This document shows, one piece after another, positions 1-5,337 of a stretch of 18,712 nt of DNA. Position 1 is the stretch's first letter, and every line of letters starts with the position of its first letter. The stretch is taken from the NCBI GenBank assembly GCA_039812765.1, contig JBDIBF010000061.1, positions 1-18,712 on the forward strand, in the 5' to 3' direction. Origin of the DNA: JADJVL01 sp039812765 (lineage in GTDB: Bacteria; Acidobacteriota; Holophagae; Holophagales; Holophagaceae). Both the position numbers and the translations under genes were made by a program. The notes beneath the pieces are model-generated. The model searched no databases, was not told the DNA's origin, and worked only from the letters and a program-made list of their open reading frames with translations.

Positions 1-162
1 TATGTCGGCCATGTCCCCGGCTGGGCCGGCGCCCACGCCCAGTCCGAGACCCTCGACGGACTCCAGTCCGAGCTCAGGGAGGTCATCCTGATGCTCCTCG
101 AGGATGGCGACCCGCATTTCGATTCCGAGTTCGTCGGCGTGCACCGCATCCAGGTGGCATGA
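1..162 (+). CDS. hicB: HicB-family antitoxin (5' end outside the window)
   Basis: The reading frame is open from base 1 and ends at TGA 160-162, giving the last 53 residues of a protein whose start lies to the left. The visible part reads YVGHVPGWAGAHAQSE, then a helix-like stretch rich in Leu and Glu (LQSELREVILMLLEDG), then FVGVHRIQV. This is the small HicB antitoxin pattern, in which a partial RNase H-like fold neutralises the HicA mRNA interferase. The TGA overlaps the ATG of the downstream hicA by four bases (ATGA), the usual layout for a translationally coupled toxin-antitoxin pair. The order antitoxin then toxin is one of the two known hic arrangements. The family call rests on this short segment plus the neighbouring HicA, so it is good but not certain. 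Because hicA is frameshifted, this antitoxin may no longer have a working partner. Confidence 0.72.
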   Translation, partial: YVGHVPGWAGAHAQSETLDGLQSELREVILMLLEDGDPHFDSEFVGVHRIQVA

Positions 163-388
163 GCGTGGGCTCGATCCCCGTGCTCAAGCCGAAGGAGGTC
201 GTGGCCCTCCTGGAATCCTCGGTTTCGTCCTGGTGCGCCAACGCGGCTCCCACCAACAGTTCCGGCATCCCGACGGCCGGGGGACGACGGTGCCGTTCCA
301 TGCCGGGAAGGACATCTCGCCGACGCTGCTGAGACTGATCGCCCAGGACATCGGCATGACGGTCCAGCAGTTCCTGGCGCATCGGTAG
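159..388 (+). pseudogene. hicA: HicA-like toxin gene with a one-base frameshift
   Basis: Starting at ATG 159 the frame reads MSVGSIPVLKPKEVVALLES, the N-terminal helix expected of HicA. The rest of the protein, GFVLVRQRGSHQQFRHPDG followed by TTVPFHAGKDISP and a LIAQDIGMTVQQF tail, lies in another frame ending at TAG 386-388. The switch point is at about 216-221. Adding one C there (GAATCC-CTCGG instead of GAATCCTCGG) would restore the continuous sequence ESLGFVLVRQRGSH. The conserved GSHxxF motif with the catalytic His of the double-stranded RNA-binding-like fold is intact. Intact HicA is an mRNA-cleaving toxin of about 60-80 residues. The product is therefore either inactivated by a single-base deletion or the deletion is a sequencing error in a C run. 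The gene converges on intI with an 18-base gap. Confidence 0.78.
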
Positions 389-406
389 CGCACAGCCCGG
401 GATCGC

Positions 407-1387
407 CTACAGCTGGTCCAGCGGGCTCGGCACGCCCTTCCCGCCGCGGTTGAGGACGTGGGTGTAGATCATCGTCGTCTCCACGTCCTTGTGGCCCAGC
501 AGCTCCTGCACGGTGCGGATGTCGTGGCCGGCCATCAGCAGGTGGGTCGCGAAGCTGTGGCGCAGCACGTGGGGCGTGACGGGCTTGACGAGTTCGGCGG
601 CGCGGGCGGCCTCGCGAACGGCGCGCTGGACGCTCTCGGCGTGCAGGTGGTGGCGCCGGGTCGCGCCCGAGCGGGGATCCACGGAGAGGACACCGGACGG
701 GAACACCCACTGCCAGCCCCAGGCGCGGGCGGCGGCCTTGTACTTCACCGCCAGGGCGTCAGGGAGGAAGACCTCGCCGAGCCCGTCCTTCAGGTCCTGC
801 CGGTGGATCGCCCTCACCTTCTCCAGGTGCTCCCGCAGTGGCGCGGCCAGCCGCTCCGGCAGCATGGTCACCCGGTCCTTGTTCCCCTTGCCCTCCCGGA
901 CGACCACTTCCAGGCGTTCGAAGTCCACGTCCTTCACCCGGAGCCGCAGGCCCTCCAGCAGGCGCATGCCCGTGCCGTAGAGCAGCCGCGCCACCAGGGC
1001 CATCTGTCCGTCCATCTGGTCCAGCACCGCCCGGACCTCCCCGGGCGTCAGCACCACGGGCAGGCGCTCGCCCCGCTTGGCCTGGACCAGTTCATTGAGC
1101 CAGGGCAGCTCGATGCCGAGGACCGTCCGGTAGAGGAACAGCAGCGCAGCCTTCGCCTGGTTCTGGGTCGACGCCGACACCGACCGCTCCACCGCCAGGT
1201 GCGTCAGGAAGGCTTCCACCTCCTCCGCTCCCATGTCCTTGGGATGGCGCTTACCATGGTGCAGGATGAACCGCCGAACCCAGTCCACATATGCCGCCTC
1301 CGTCCGGAGGCTCATGTGCCGCACCCGGATCGCCTCCCGGACTTGGTCCAGCAGGCGCGGCGCAGGGGGCGGTTTCGGGGCTTCCAT
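407..1387 (-). CDS. intI: Integron integrase IntI (tyrosine recombinase)
   Basis: A site-specific tyrosine recombinase of 326 residues that would recombine attC hairpins with attI. The N-terminal core-binding domain (about 10-100, including SLRTEAAYVDWVRRF) is followed by the catalytic domain. The visible catalytic set is R142 (GTGMR), K170 (GKGNKD), H273 and R276 (PHVLRHSF), H299 (LLGHKD) and nucleophile Y308 (TTMIYTHV). The integron-specific insertion that separates IntI from XerC/D is present at about 209-230 (LPDALAVKYKAAARAWGWQW), followed by DPRSGATRRHH. Conserved positions run four residues behind those I recall for class 1 IntI1. The ATG start is supported by alignment of VLDQ-type N-terminal residues; no strong Shine-Dalgarno precedes it. 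It is transcribed away from the cassettes, as in most integrons, and looks intact. Confidence 0.96.
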   Translation of the reverse strand: MEAPKPPPAPRLLDQVREAIRVRHMSLRTEAAYVDWVRRFILHHGKRHPKDMGAEEVEAFLTHLAVERSVSASTQNQAKAALLFLYRTVLGIELPWLNELVQAKRGERLPVVLTPGEVRAVLDQMDGQMALVARLLYGTGMRLLEGLRLRVKDVDFERLEVVVREGKGNKDRVTMLPERLAAPLREHLEKVRAIHRQDLKDGLGEVFLPDALAVKYKAAARAWGWQWVFPSGVLSVDPRSGATRRHHLHAESVQRAVREAARAAELVKPVTPHVLRHSFATHLLMAGHDIRTVQELLGHKDVETTMIYTHVLNRGGKGVPSPLDQL

Positions 1388-1401
1388 CCGGAAAATTTTA
1401 G

Positions 1402-1432
1402 GTTTGGTTTCGCCCCCACGCTCGTACCAAAC
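1402..1432. promoter_or_regulatory. Inverted repeat upstream of intI, possible operator
   Basis: GTTTGGT at 1402-1408 and its exact complement ACCAAAC at 1426-1432 are separated by 17 bases and lie 15-45 bases upstream of the intI start codon. Such a position fits an operator or a promoter-overlapping element. No canonical LexA box (CTGT-N8-ACAG) is seen here. A 7-bp repeat can arise by chance, so this is tentative. Confidence 0.25.
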
Positions 1433-1469
1433 TCCAGGAATTTCAACCCCATTCCCCGCGGCATTCCGG

Positions 1470-1521
1470 ATTAGGCGGCATGAAGCCCCTCCCCGGCATG
1501 TCGCCTAATACAAAGTTAGGC
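1470..1521 (+). other. attI: attI primary recombination site, with upstream inverted repeat
   Basis: The right end reads CCTAATACAAAGTTAGGC (1504-1521). It differs by one base from the class 1 attI1 end that I recall (CCTAAAACAAAGTTAGGC), with the crossover expected between G1515 and T1516. Directly upstream, ATTAGGCGGCATG (1470-1482) and CATGTCGCCTAAT (1497-1509) form a 13-bp inverted repeat with one mismatch and a 14-base loop. It may be an accessory IntI-binding arrangement or a foldable element. The site lies 83 bases from the intI start codon and immediately precedes the first cassette. The crossover assignment is strong; the exact left limit is a guess. Confidence 0.85.
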
Positions 1522-1526
1522 CGCAC

Positions 1527-1850
1527 ATGAACTCTTGGGCGATTCCTGATTGGGCAGAACCATCCGATCCGAGCTTCGAGGTTCCCGTTCTCGAATCATT
1601 GGCTTCGTCAGTCACTGCTACTCATCCTGAGATCACATGCACTCCATTCTTCGAAATCGAAGGTTGTGCCTTTGTGATCTTCAATCGCGGGAGCATTCAG
1701 ATTGGACGCGCCTGCGTCACTGCAAACGAAGCTGGGCTCCCTTTCTTCAGTGTCTACATGGGCTCTGAAGAAGATGAATTCCACGGTGTGAATCAACGAG
1801 CTATCGTGCAACTCGTCGCAGCCTATGACACCCAATTCCCTCCAACCTAG
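1527..1850 (+). CDS. Cassette 1: hypothetical protein
   Basis: A 107-residue product that I do not recognise. It begins MNSWAIPDWAEPSDP and has no signal peptide or membrane segment, so it is probably cytoplasmic; with cassette 3 it is one of only two such products in the array. It is acidic, with an alternating hydrophobic pattern (FFEIEGCAFVIFNRG) suggesting a small alpha/beta fold and an EEDEF acidic cluster near residue 75. The ATG lies 11 bases after the attI crossover. No conventional ribosome-binding site is seen, but the AGG of the TTAGGC core sits six bases upstream of the start. As first cassette it should be the best expressed if transcription comes from an integron promoter on the left. 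The stop is two bases before attC1. The gene is real by cassette logic; its function is unknown. Confidence 0.8.
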   Translation: MNSWAIPDWAEPSDPSFEVPVLESLASSVTATHPEITCTPFFEIEGCAFVIFNRGSIQIGRACVTANEAGLPFFSVYMGSEEDEFHGVNQRAIVQLVAAYDTQFPPT

Positions 1851-1852
1851 CG

Positions 1853-1914
1853 GCCTAACCCGCCGTTCAACCCGGACCCGGCTACGCCGGGCCGGTTAAC
1901 TTCATCCGTTAGGC
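1853..1914 (+). repeat. attC: attC site of cassette 1 (62 nt)
   Basis: R'' GCCTAAC (1853-1859), L'' GTTCAAC, a GC-rich palindrome CCCGGCTACGCCGGG, L' GGTTAAC and R' GTTAGGC (1908-1914). The L''/L' arms pair except for an extra base, the extrahelical-base pattern used by IntI for strand choice. The 49 bases 1865-1913 recur identically in the attCs of cassettes 4, 8 and 9. Confidence 0.95.
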
Positions 1915-1923
1915 CGTCACACA

Positions 1924-2376
1924 ATGGTTTCGAGACTTTCGGGAATCCAAATGAATAGAGCCACCCTGGTTTTGCTCCTCACCCCAGCAACTCTCTTCTC
2001 TCAATCCCTGATCATGTCGAGGTCTGTTTCCTCAATCCCTATGATGGAATATTCACCTCTCGCCAGCATTGGCCGCCTTGAGGGGGATGTTGATTTATCT
2101 ATTCAACTTTTAAACGGGACTATCAACAAAATCGAAGCACGCGCCTTGAATCGCAATCTAATTGGGGCCGACGTTTTGGTGGATTTGGCGATTCGATTCG
2201 GAAACAAAATAATCTTCCATTCTTCCGAGAACGGAGATATTTTGTTGCATTTTTCCTTTCGAGTTCGGAAACCATCAGCCCCGGTTATTGAAAAGGAAAC
2301 TTATATTTCTATCGAGCCTTTGAGAAATAAAATCCTGGTCGAAACGACCGCCCAAACTGCCATTGATTGTCACTAA
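1924..2376 (+). CDS. Cassette 2: secreted protein with TonB C-terminal-like domain
   Basis: A product of 150 residues from ATG 1924, or 141 from ATG 1951. Both give an N-terminal signal peptide (LVLLLTPATLFSQ), so it is exported. Residues about 50-115 follow the beta-strand rhythm of the TonB C-terminal fold: GxVDLSIQLLNGTINKIEA, a leucine-rich helix (VLVDLAIRFG) and a closing HFSFRV strand. Unlike genuine TonB it has no retained anchor with a long Pro-rich spacer, so an energy-transducing role is unlikely; the domain may only be a binding module. The start at 1924 lies 15 bases after the cassette boundary, like its neighbours, which is why I chose it. Codon use is AT-rich compared with the chromosome. 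The fold call is an inference from pattern. Confidence 0.75.
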   Translation: MVSRLSGIQMNRATLVLLLTPATLFSQSLIMSRSVSSIPMMEYSPLASIGRLEGDVDLSIQLLNGTINKIEARALNRNLIGADVLVDLAIRFGNKIIFHSSENGDILLHFSFRVRKPSAPVIEKETYISIEPLRNKILVETTAQTAIDCH

Positions 2377-2384
2377 CTCTTCCG

Positions 2385-2482
2385 GCCTAACCAACTGTTC
2401 AACCGGACCCAACCGTGACCACCTTTTACCACCACCTCTACATCCGGCCCACGGTTGGTCCGGTTAACGCAGGTCGTTAGGC
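2385..2482 (+). repeat. attC: attC site of cassette 2 (98 nt)
   Basis: R'' GCCTAAC (2385-2391), a stem GGACCCAACCGTG pairing with CACGGTTGGTCC (one-base bulge) around an unpaired loop rich in ACC, and R' GTTAGGC (2476-2482). L' is followed by GCAGGTC rather than the TTCATCC seen in most other attCs here, so it belongs to a slightly different lineage, related to the decayed attC at 6227-6325. Confidence 0.92.
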
Positions 2483-2506
2483 GCCACACGTTTCGAGGGC
2501 TTTTCA

Positions 2507-2836
2507 ATGAAATCACTCCCTGAGTATCGAATCAGATTCGATCAGATTCCATCTAAAGCCGCACCAGTGGATCTTGAGCGCCTTGGTGAGCGGAGCAAGC
2601 TCGGCGGGAAGCCAGACTGGGAACAAGAAAGTGAAACGCCGTTCTGTCCACATTGCGGCGAGGAAATGACTTTTATCGCTCAGATAGATTCTTTCAACCA
2701 TGATTCCGAAACCAACCCTCACAGGATCGATTGTCTGTCTGATGAACCAAGATATATGTTCGGAGATGTCGGAAAGATCTATATCTTCTTTTGCTTTGAA
2801 TGTTGCGAACCCAAGGCCGTATTCCAATGCGGCTAG
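2507..2836 (+). CDS. Cassette 3: small zinc-ribbon-like protein (DUF1963/PDCD2-like pattern)
   Basis: A product of 109 residues with no signal peptide, so cytoplasmic. Two Cys pairs, C47-P-H-C50 and C96-F-E-C99, would bind one zinc ion. The surrounding words GGKPDWEQ, CPHCGEEMTFIAQID, YMFGDVGKIYIFFCF and EPKAVFQC resemble the small domain found in bacterial DUF1963 and eukaryotic PDCD2/TSR4-type proteins, where GG-P-W, CPxCG, IAQID and FxCxxC are recurrent. The family name is from memory and only moderately sure; the biochemical role is unknown, perhaps a protein-interaction or chaperone-like adaptor. GAGGG at 2495-2499 is a plausible ribosome-binding site seven bases before the ATG, so this cassette, unlike several others, carries its own translation signal. 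Confidence 0.85.
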   Translation: MKSLPEYRIRFDQIPSKAAPVDLERLGERSKLGGKPDWEQESETPFCPHCGEEMTFIAQIDSFNHDSETNPHRIDCLSDEPRYMFGDVGKIYIFFCFECCEPKAVFQCG

Positions 2837-2878
2837 GCAGTGTCGTGAGCATCACCGTCAAACAATCCCGTCTGCCTC

Positions 2879-2977
2879 GCCTAACCACCCGTTCAACCCG
2901 GACCCAACCGTGTGTTTCTCCCGTCGTGCTCTAAAGATTCGGCTCACGGTTGGGCCGGTTAACTTCATCCGTTAGGC
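2879..2977 (+). repeat. attC: attC site of cassette 3 (99 nt)
   Basis: R'' GCCTAAC (2879-2885), L'' GTTCAAC, a stem GGACCCAACCGTG pairing with CACGGTTGGGCC around a loop of about 30 bases, L' GGTTAAC, then TTCATCC and R' GTTAGGC (2971-2977). Closely similar to the attC of cassette 7, with most differences in the loop. A 42-base non-coding stretch separates it from the cassette 3 stop codon. Confidence 0.95.
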
Positions 2978-2984
2978 CGCACCC

Positions 2985-3260
2985 ATGGAATTGACTCAGA
3001 GGCTCCTCCTCGCACTCCTTTCAATTGGACTAGGAACACTGTCCTTCATTTTTCTTTTCAGAACTGATCGATTTCGGGAATGGGCTGCAGATCATCTCGA
3101 TCGGAACAAAACCACCGAAGGAGACATGTTCGACATCTCCCCGCGTGGAACGATGATCGAACCAAGCCAAGCACCAAATTGGTATTACCGAATCATCGGA
3201 TCTGTAGCCCTCGCCATGGCGGTCCTCCTGGCAATAGTCACGGTCTTCGGGCGTAGCTGA
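2985..3260 (+). CDS. Cassette 4: two-helix membrane protein, unknown function
   Basis: A 91-residue product that I do not recognise. Hydrophobic segments at about residues 6-26 (LLLALLSIGLGTLSFIFLF) and 70-88 (SVALAMAVLLAIVTVFG) flank a charged middle part (DRFREWAADHLDRNKTTEGD). This fits an inner-membrane protein with two helices and a soluble loop of about 40 residues. The ATG is 13 bases after the cassette boundary, with AGG of the R' core seven bases upstream of the start and no other ribosome-binding site. The short size and membrane topology resemble cassettes 6, 7, 9, 10 and 11, though no sequence similarity is evident by eye. Confidence 0.8.
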   Translation: MELTQRLLLALLSIGLGTLSFIFLFRTDRFREWAADHLDRNKTTEGDMFDISPRGTMIEPSQAPNWYYRIIGSVALAMAVLLAIVTVFGRS

Positions 3261-3274
3261 CATGGTCGCCGGCG

Positions 3275-3336
3275 CCCTAACCTCTCGTTCAACCCGGACC
3301 CGGCTACGCCGGGCCGGTTAACTTCATCCGTTAGGG
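3275..3336 (+). repeat. attC: attC site of cassette 4 (62 nt)
   Basis: R'' CCCTAAC (3275-3281), L'' GTTCAAC, the CCCGGCTACGCCGGG palindrome, L' GGTTAAC, TTCATCC and R' GTTAGGG (3330-3336). The core is identical to the attCs of cassettes 1, 8 and 9. Its R'' pairs with the next cassette's R' (GTTAGGG) and not perfectly with its own leading TTAGGC, the one exception to own-cassette pairing in the array. Confidence 0.95.
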
Positions 3337-3346
3337 CCACCTACAC

Positions 3347-3685
3347 ATGCGTATGAATCAGCTGATGATCATTCCCATGCTCGCAGCCCTTGGATGTAGC
3401 TCACCCACTTCGACCCAACCATCTCAACACCACCACAAGCTGGTTGATGACTCATCTAAACCACTCCCCCCAAGTGCGTTCGCTGGAATCACCATCAACT
3501 CAACTCTTGATCAGGTCCTCAATCAGCTTGGCCCGGCGAAGAGAGATGGAGGCTCAGGTCTCACTTTCCTAATCTGGGAGTGCACGGATGGTCGGTTCTT
3601 CTGGGTAGGCTTCTCTCAACTAGATTGCTCAAGCAAGCCACTCTCGGCTGATTTCACCACCAAAGGCACCTTCCCGTGGCCCTAA
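3347..3685 (+). CDS. Cassette 5: lipoprotein, possibly BamE/SmpA-like
   Basis: A product of 112 residues with a lipoprotein signal peptide: MRMNQLMIIPMLAALGC, with the lipobox Cys at residue 17, so it is likely lipid-anchored in the envelope. After a Ser/Pro/His-rich spacer, residues 47-90 read GITINSTLDQVLNQLGPAKRD, then TFLIWEC and FFWVGF. This spacing (I..G/S-T...V...LG.P......W......V.F) is the short repeat shape of BamE/SmpA-type lipoproteins, but the match is weak. The TAA stop (3683-3685) lies inside the attI-like junction that follows, so this cassette has no attC of its own. The next in-frame ATG is 3353. It would be mobilised only together with cassette 6. Confidence 0.8.
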   Translation: MRMNQLMIIPMLAALGCSSPTSTQPSQHHHKLVDDSSKPLPPSAFAGITINSTLDQVLNQLGPAKRDGGSGLTFLIWECTDGRFFWVGFSQLDCSSKPLSADFTTKGTFPWP

Positions 3686-3698
3686 TACAAAGTTAGGC
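3681..3698 (+). other. attI-derived junction replacing the cassette 5 attC
   Basis: CCTAATACAAAGTTAGGC is identical over 18 bases to the crossover end of attI at 1504-1521. No hairpin attC precedes it: the cassette 5 coding region runs straight into it. The preceding C makes CCCTAA, the expected first six bases of the R'' box of a cassette that starts TTAGGG, as cassette 5 does. The junction therefore looks like a fusion of an attC R'' box to attI through the shared CCTAA. The predicted crossover is between G3692 and T3693. Confidence 0.85.
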
Positions 3699-3709
3699 AT
3701 CGTCACCAA

Positions 3710-3958
3710 ATGAGCCCTACCAACCTCCACATCACTGCAGCCCTCTTCCTCGGGATCTCGCTGTTCTGTGTGTGGGCGTTTCTCTCGATTCTTATCGGAG
3801 CATTCCGAGGCAAGGTTATCGCTGGCAATGTGAATCGGAATGAAAGCCCTGGTACCTATTGGGCAATTGTCTTTATAGCCGGGTTTGCCTTGATCCCCAC
3901 TGTATTCATCTTGATCCTAGCCTTAGCGCACTTCGTCTTGATGCCGTTCTCTGCCTAA
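3710..3958 (+). CDS. Cassette 6: two-helix membrane protein, unknown function
   Basis: An 82-residue product that I do not recognise. Two long hydrophobic segments at about 8-32 (ITAALFLGISLFCVWAFL onward) and 50-78 (WAIVFIAGFALIPTVFILIL onward) surround a short basic/polar loop (FRGKVIAGNVNRNESPG). It is most likely an inner-membrane hairpin protein. The TAA stop (3956-3958) is part of the R'' box GCCTAAC of its own attC, so coding and recombination sequence overlap. The ATG is 17 bases after the crossover, with no clear ribosome-binding site. Since the preceding junction is attI-like, this cassette once probably sat in the first position next to an attI. Confidence 0.8.
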   Translation: MSPTNLHITAALFLGISLFCVWAFLSILIGAFRGKVIAGNVNRNESPGTYWAIVFIAGFALIPTVFILILALAHFVLMPFSA

Positions 3959-4076
3959 CCTTCAGCTCAACTCGGACCCCGCCTGCATTACCTTCCGCTC
4001 TCTCTCAGTTTCTCGCTTCCTCGGCTCCGCTCAGCGCCTCGATGCAGGCGGGGCCGGTTAGCTCCATTTGTTAGGG
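3953..4076 (+). repeat. attC: attC site of cassette 6 (124 nt)
   Basis: R'' GCCTAAC (3953-3959), a left stem arm CGGACCCCGCCTGCAT pairing with ATGCAGGCGGGGCCGG around a pyrimidine-rich loop of about 60 bases, L' GGTTAGC and R' GTTAGGG (4070-4076). It is the long attC variant and its stem sequence is unlike the other attCs, apart from the shared terminal boxes. Confidence 0.92.
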
Positions 4077-4082
4077 CTCTCC

Positions 4083-4304
4083 ATGAACACTGATCCCCAG
4101 AAACTCCCTCGATCATTCATCAATCGCAACCGGGCGGCCTTCTTACTGTTCTCATTGGCCTCAATGGGTCTGGGTATCTGCCTATCGTTTGCATATTCAA
4201 TTCGCCTTACGGATAAATCATTTGCATTGGTTCTTACCGCGTCCTCGATCTTGTCTATTGTCGCAAGTTTCCTAAAACAAGAATCGATCAAACCTGCGCC
4301 CTAA
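4083..4304 (+). CDS. Cassette 7: two-helix membrane protein, unknown function
   Basis: A 73-residue product from ATG 4083; any start further left would lie outside the cassette, which begins at 4071. A short polar N-terminus (MNTDPQKLPRSFINRNR) precedes two hydrophobic helices at about 18-40 (AAFLLFSLASMGLGICLSFA) and 46-64 (SFALVLTASSILSIVASFL), joined by a tight turn. I do not recognise the family. AGGG of the R' core lies six bases before the ATG and probably serves for ribosome binding. The TAA stop is inside the R'' box CCCTAAC. This is the tightest cassette in the array: almost every base outside attC is coding. Confidence 0.8.
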   Translation: MNTDPQKLPRSFINRNRAAFLLFSLASMGLGICLSFAYSIRLTDKSFALVLTASSILSIVASFLKQESIKPAP

Positions 4305-4397
4305 CCCCCCGTTCAACCCGGACCCAACCGTGCGTCTCTTCCGTCATGCTCTAGTCGTCCAGCCCACGGTTGGGCCGGTTAACTTCATCCGTTAGGT
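4299..4397 (+). repeat. attC: attC site of cassette 7 (99 nt)
   Basis: R'' CCCTAAC (4299-4305), L'' GTTCAAC, a stem GGACCCAACCGTG pairing with CACGGTTGGGCC, L' GGTTAAC, TTCATCC and R' GTTAGGT (4391-4397). Same lineage as the attC of cassette 3; the stems are identical and the loop differs at scattered positions. R'' pairs with its own cassette's leading TTAGGG. Confidence 0.95.
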
Positions 4398-4403
4398 GGC
4401 TCG

Positions 4404-4775
4404 ATGCGATTGCTCCTGGTTTCCTCTCTCCTCCTGGCGACTGCCTGCACGACTGCTCCACTAAGCACCACCCCGCAGTCAGCAAAACGTCGAATCGAAT
4501 ACCAGCCACCACCACTTGGCGCCATCCCCTCACCTTCCGATGGGAAGCCGGGCACTTTCCGTACCTCTGTTGGTTTGGTCATTGACCCTGATGGAAAGGT
4601 TTCCGACGTCATACCCATCGAAGGGCAAGAACCATTTCTTTCCACTACTGTGAGGTATGGCAAAGGATGGCGGTTCTCGCGTGGGTTCCCAACCCCTGCA
4701 GGCGCCCCGTTACCCCTGGTCGTTACGTACCAATGGGGCTCTACCAAGTCCCTGTCCATCGACATCAAGCCCTAG
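4404..4775 (+). CDS. Cassette 8: lipoprotein with TonB C-terminal-like domain
   Basis: A product of 123 residues. The signal peptide MRLLLVSSLLLATAC carries a lipobox Cys at residue 15, so it is likely a lipid-anchored envelope protein. After a Pro-rich stretch (QPPPLGAIPSP), residues 50-111 read SVGLVIDPDGKVSDVIPIEGQ, then VRYGKGWRFS, then GAPLPLVVTYQW. This matches the TonB C-terminal/energy-transducer consensus: V-x-IDxDGxV, a helix ending in W-x-F, then a G-x-P-x-x-V-x-V strand. There is no transmembrane anchor of the TonB type, so partnership with ExbB/ExbD is not implied; it may bind an outer-membrane or cell-wall partner. AGGTGG (4394-4399) lies four bases before the ATG and partly derives from the R' core. 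Confidence 0.83.
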   Translation: MRLLLVSSLLLATACTTAPLSTTPQSAKRRIEYQPPPLGAIPSPSDGKPGTFRTSVGLVIDPDGKVSDVIPIEGQEPFLSTTVRYGKGWRFSRGFPTPAGAPLPLVVTYQWGSTKSLSIDIKP

Positions 4776-4784
4776 TGGTGCGCC

Positions 4785-4846
4785 ACCTAACCTCCCGTTC
4801 AACCCGGACCCGGCTACGCCGGGCCGGTTAACTTCATCCGTTAGGC
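4785..4846 (+). repeat. attC: attC site of cassette 8 (62 nt)
   Basis: R'' ACCTAAC (4785-4791), which pairs with this cassette's own leading TTAGGT, then the shared GTTCAAC...CCCGGCTACGCCGGG...GGTTAACTTCATCC core and R' GTTAGGC (4840-4846). The core is identical to the attCs of cassettes 1, 4 and 9. Confidence 0.95.
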
Positions 4847-4862
4847 CGAAACACAGGAAAGC

Positions 4863-5213
4863 ATGCACGGTCTCGCCCTATTGAATTTGACTTCACCCTT
4901 GCACCCAGCGGCTGGAGGCGATCCCGTCGGTCTATTCATTCCATCAATCGCCGGATTGATCGCTTTTTTATATGGATTATGGATGGTCATTCACCCAAAC
5001 AAGTTTCTGCAGTGGTTTGAGCGCAGGCTTTATACACTTGGAGACAATCCCTATCGTTACGATCCAGTGAGGCTTCAAAATAAGCGAAATGCATTGATGA
5101 GCTATATAAATGCTAAAGATCCATTAAAGAAAATACGCCGCAAGGGCATCTACTTTATCGTTGGGGCTGTATTATTTGAATTGGTGATTTGGCTATCTTA
5201 TCTTTTTTTATAA
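4863..5213 (+). CDS. Cassette 9: two-helix membrane protein, unknown function
   Basis: A 116-residue product that I do not recognise. Hydrophobic segments lie at about 23-44 (GLFIPSIAGLIAFLYGLWMV) and 95-116 (GIYFIVGAVLFELVIWLSYL) at the very C-terminus. The intervening 50 residues are strongly basic (FERRLYTLGDNPYRYDPVRL and DPLKKIRRKG) and, by the positive-inside rule, probably cytoplasmic. AGGA at 4855-4858 precedes the ATG by four bases, a better ribosome-binding site than most cassettes have. The cassette has an unusually long 3' non-coding tail of 124 bases (5214-5337) before its attC, in which I see no second gene. The tail has a near-repeat of the R'' context (CGTGGCCAACC at 5303 against CGTGGCCTAACC at 5334), perhaps a relic. 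Confidence 0.8.
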   Translation: MHGLALLNLTSPLHPAAGGDPVGLFIPSIAGLIAFLYGLWMVIHPNKFLQWFERRLYTLGDNPYRYDPVRLQNKRNALMSYINAKDPLKKIRRKGIYFIVGAVLFELVIWLSYLFL

Positions 5214-5337
5214 CTATTTTCCGCGGTCATCAGGGCTTCGTCTTCAGCATTCCTCATGCTCCAAAATCCGCACCTCGTTTCGCTTCTTCCCAAAGGCAGC
5301 ATCGTGGCCAACCGCAGCATCAAACCTCGTCGCCGTG

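Noticed and set aside
458..1474. Long plus-strand open frame of 338 codons opposite intI
   Set aside because: It is the antisense shadow of the integrase in GC-rich DNA; the composition is His/Gln/Arg/Pro-rich with no motif, while the minus strand shows all recombinase residues.
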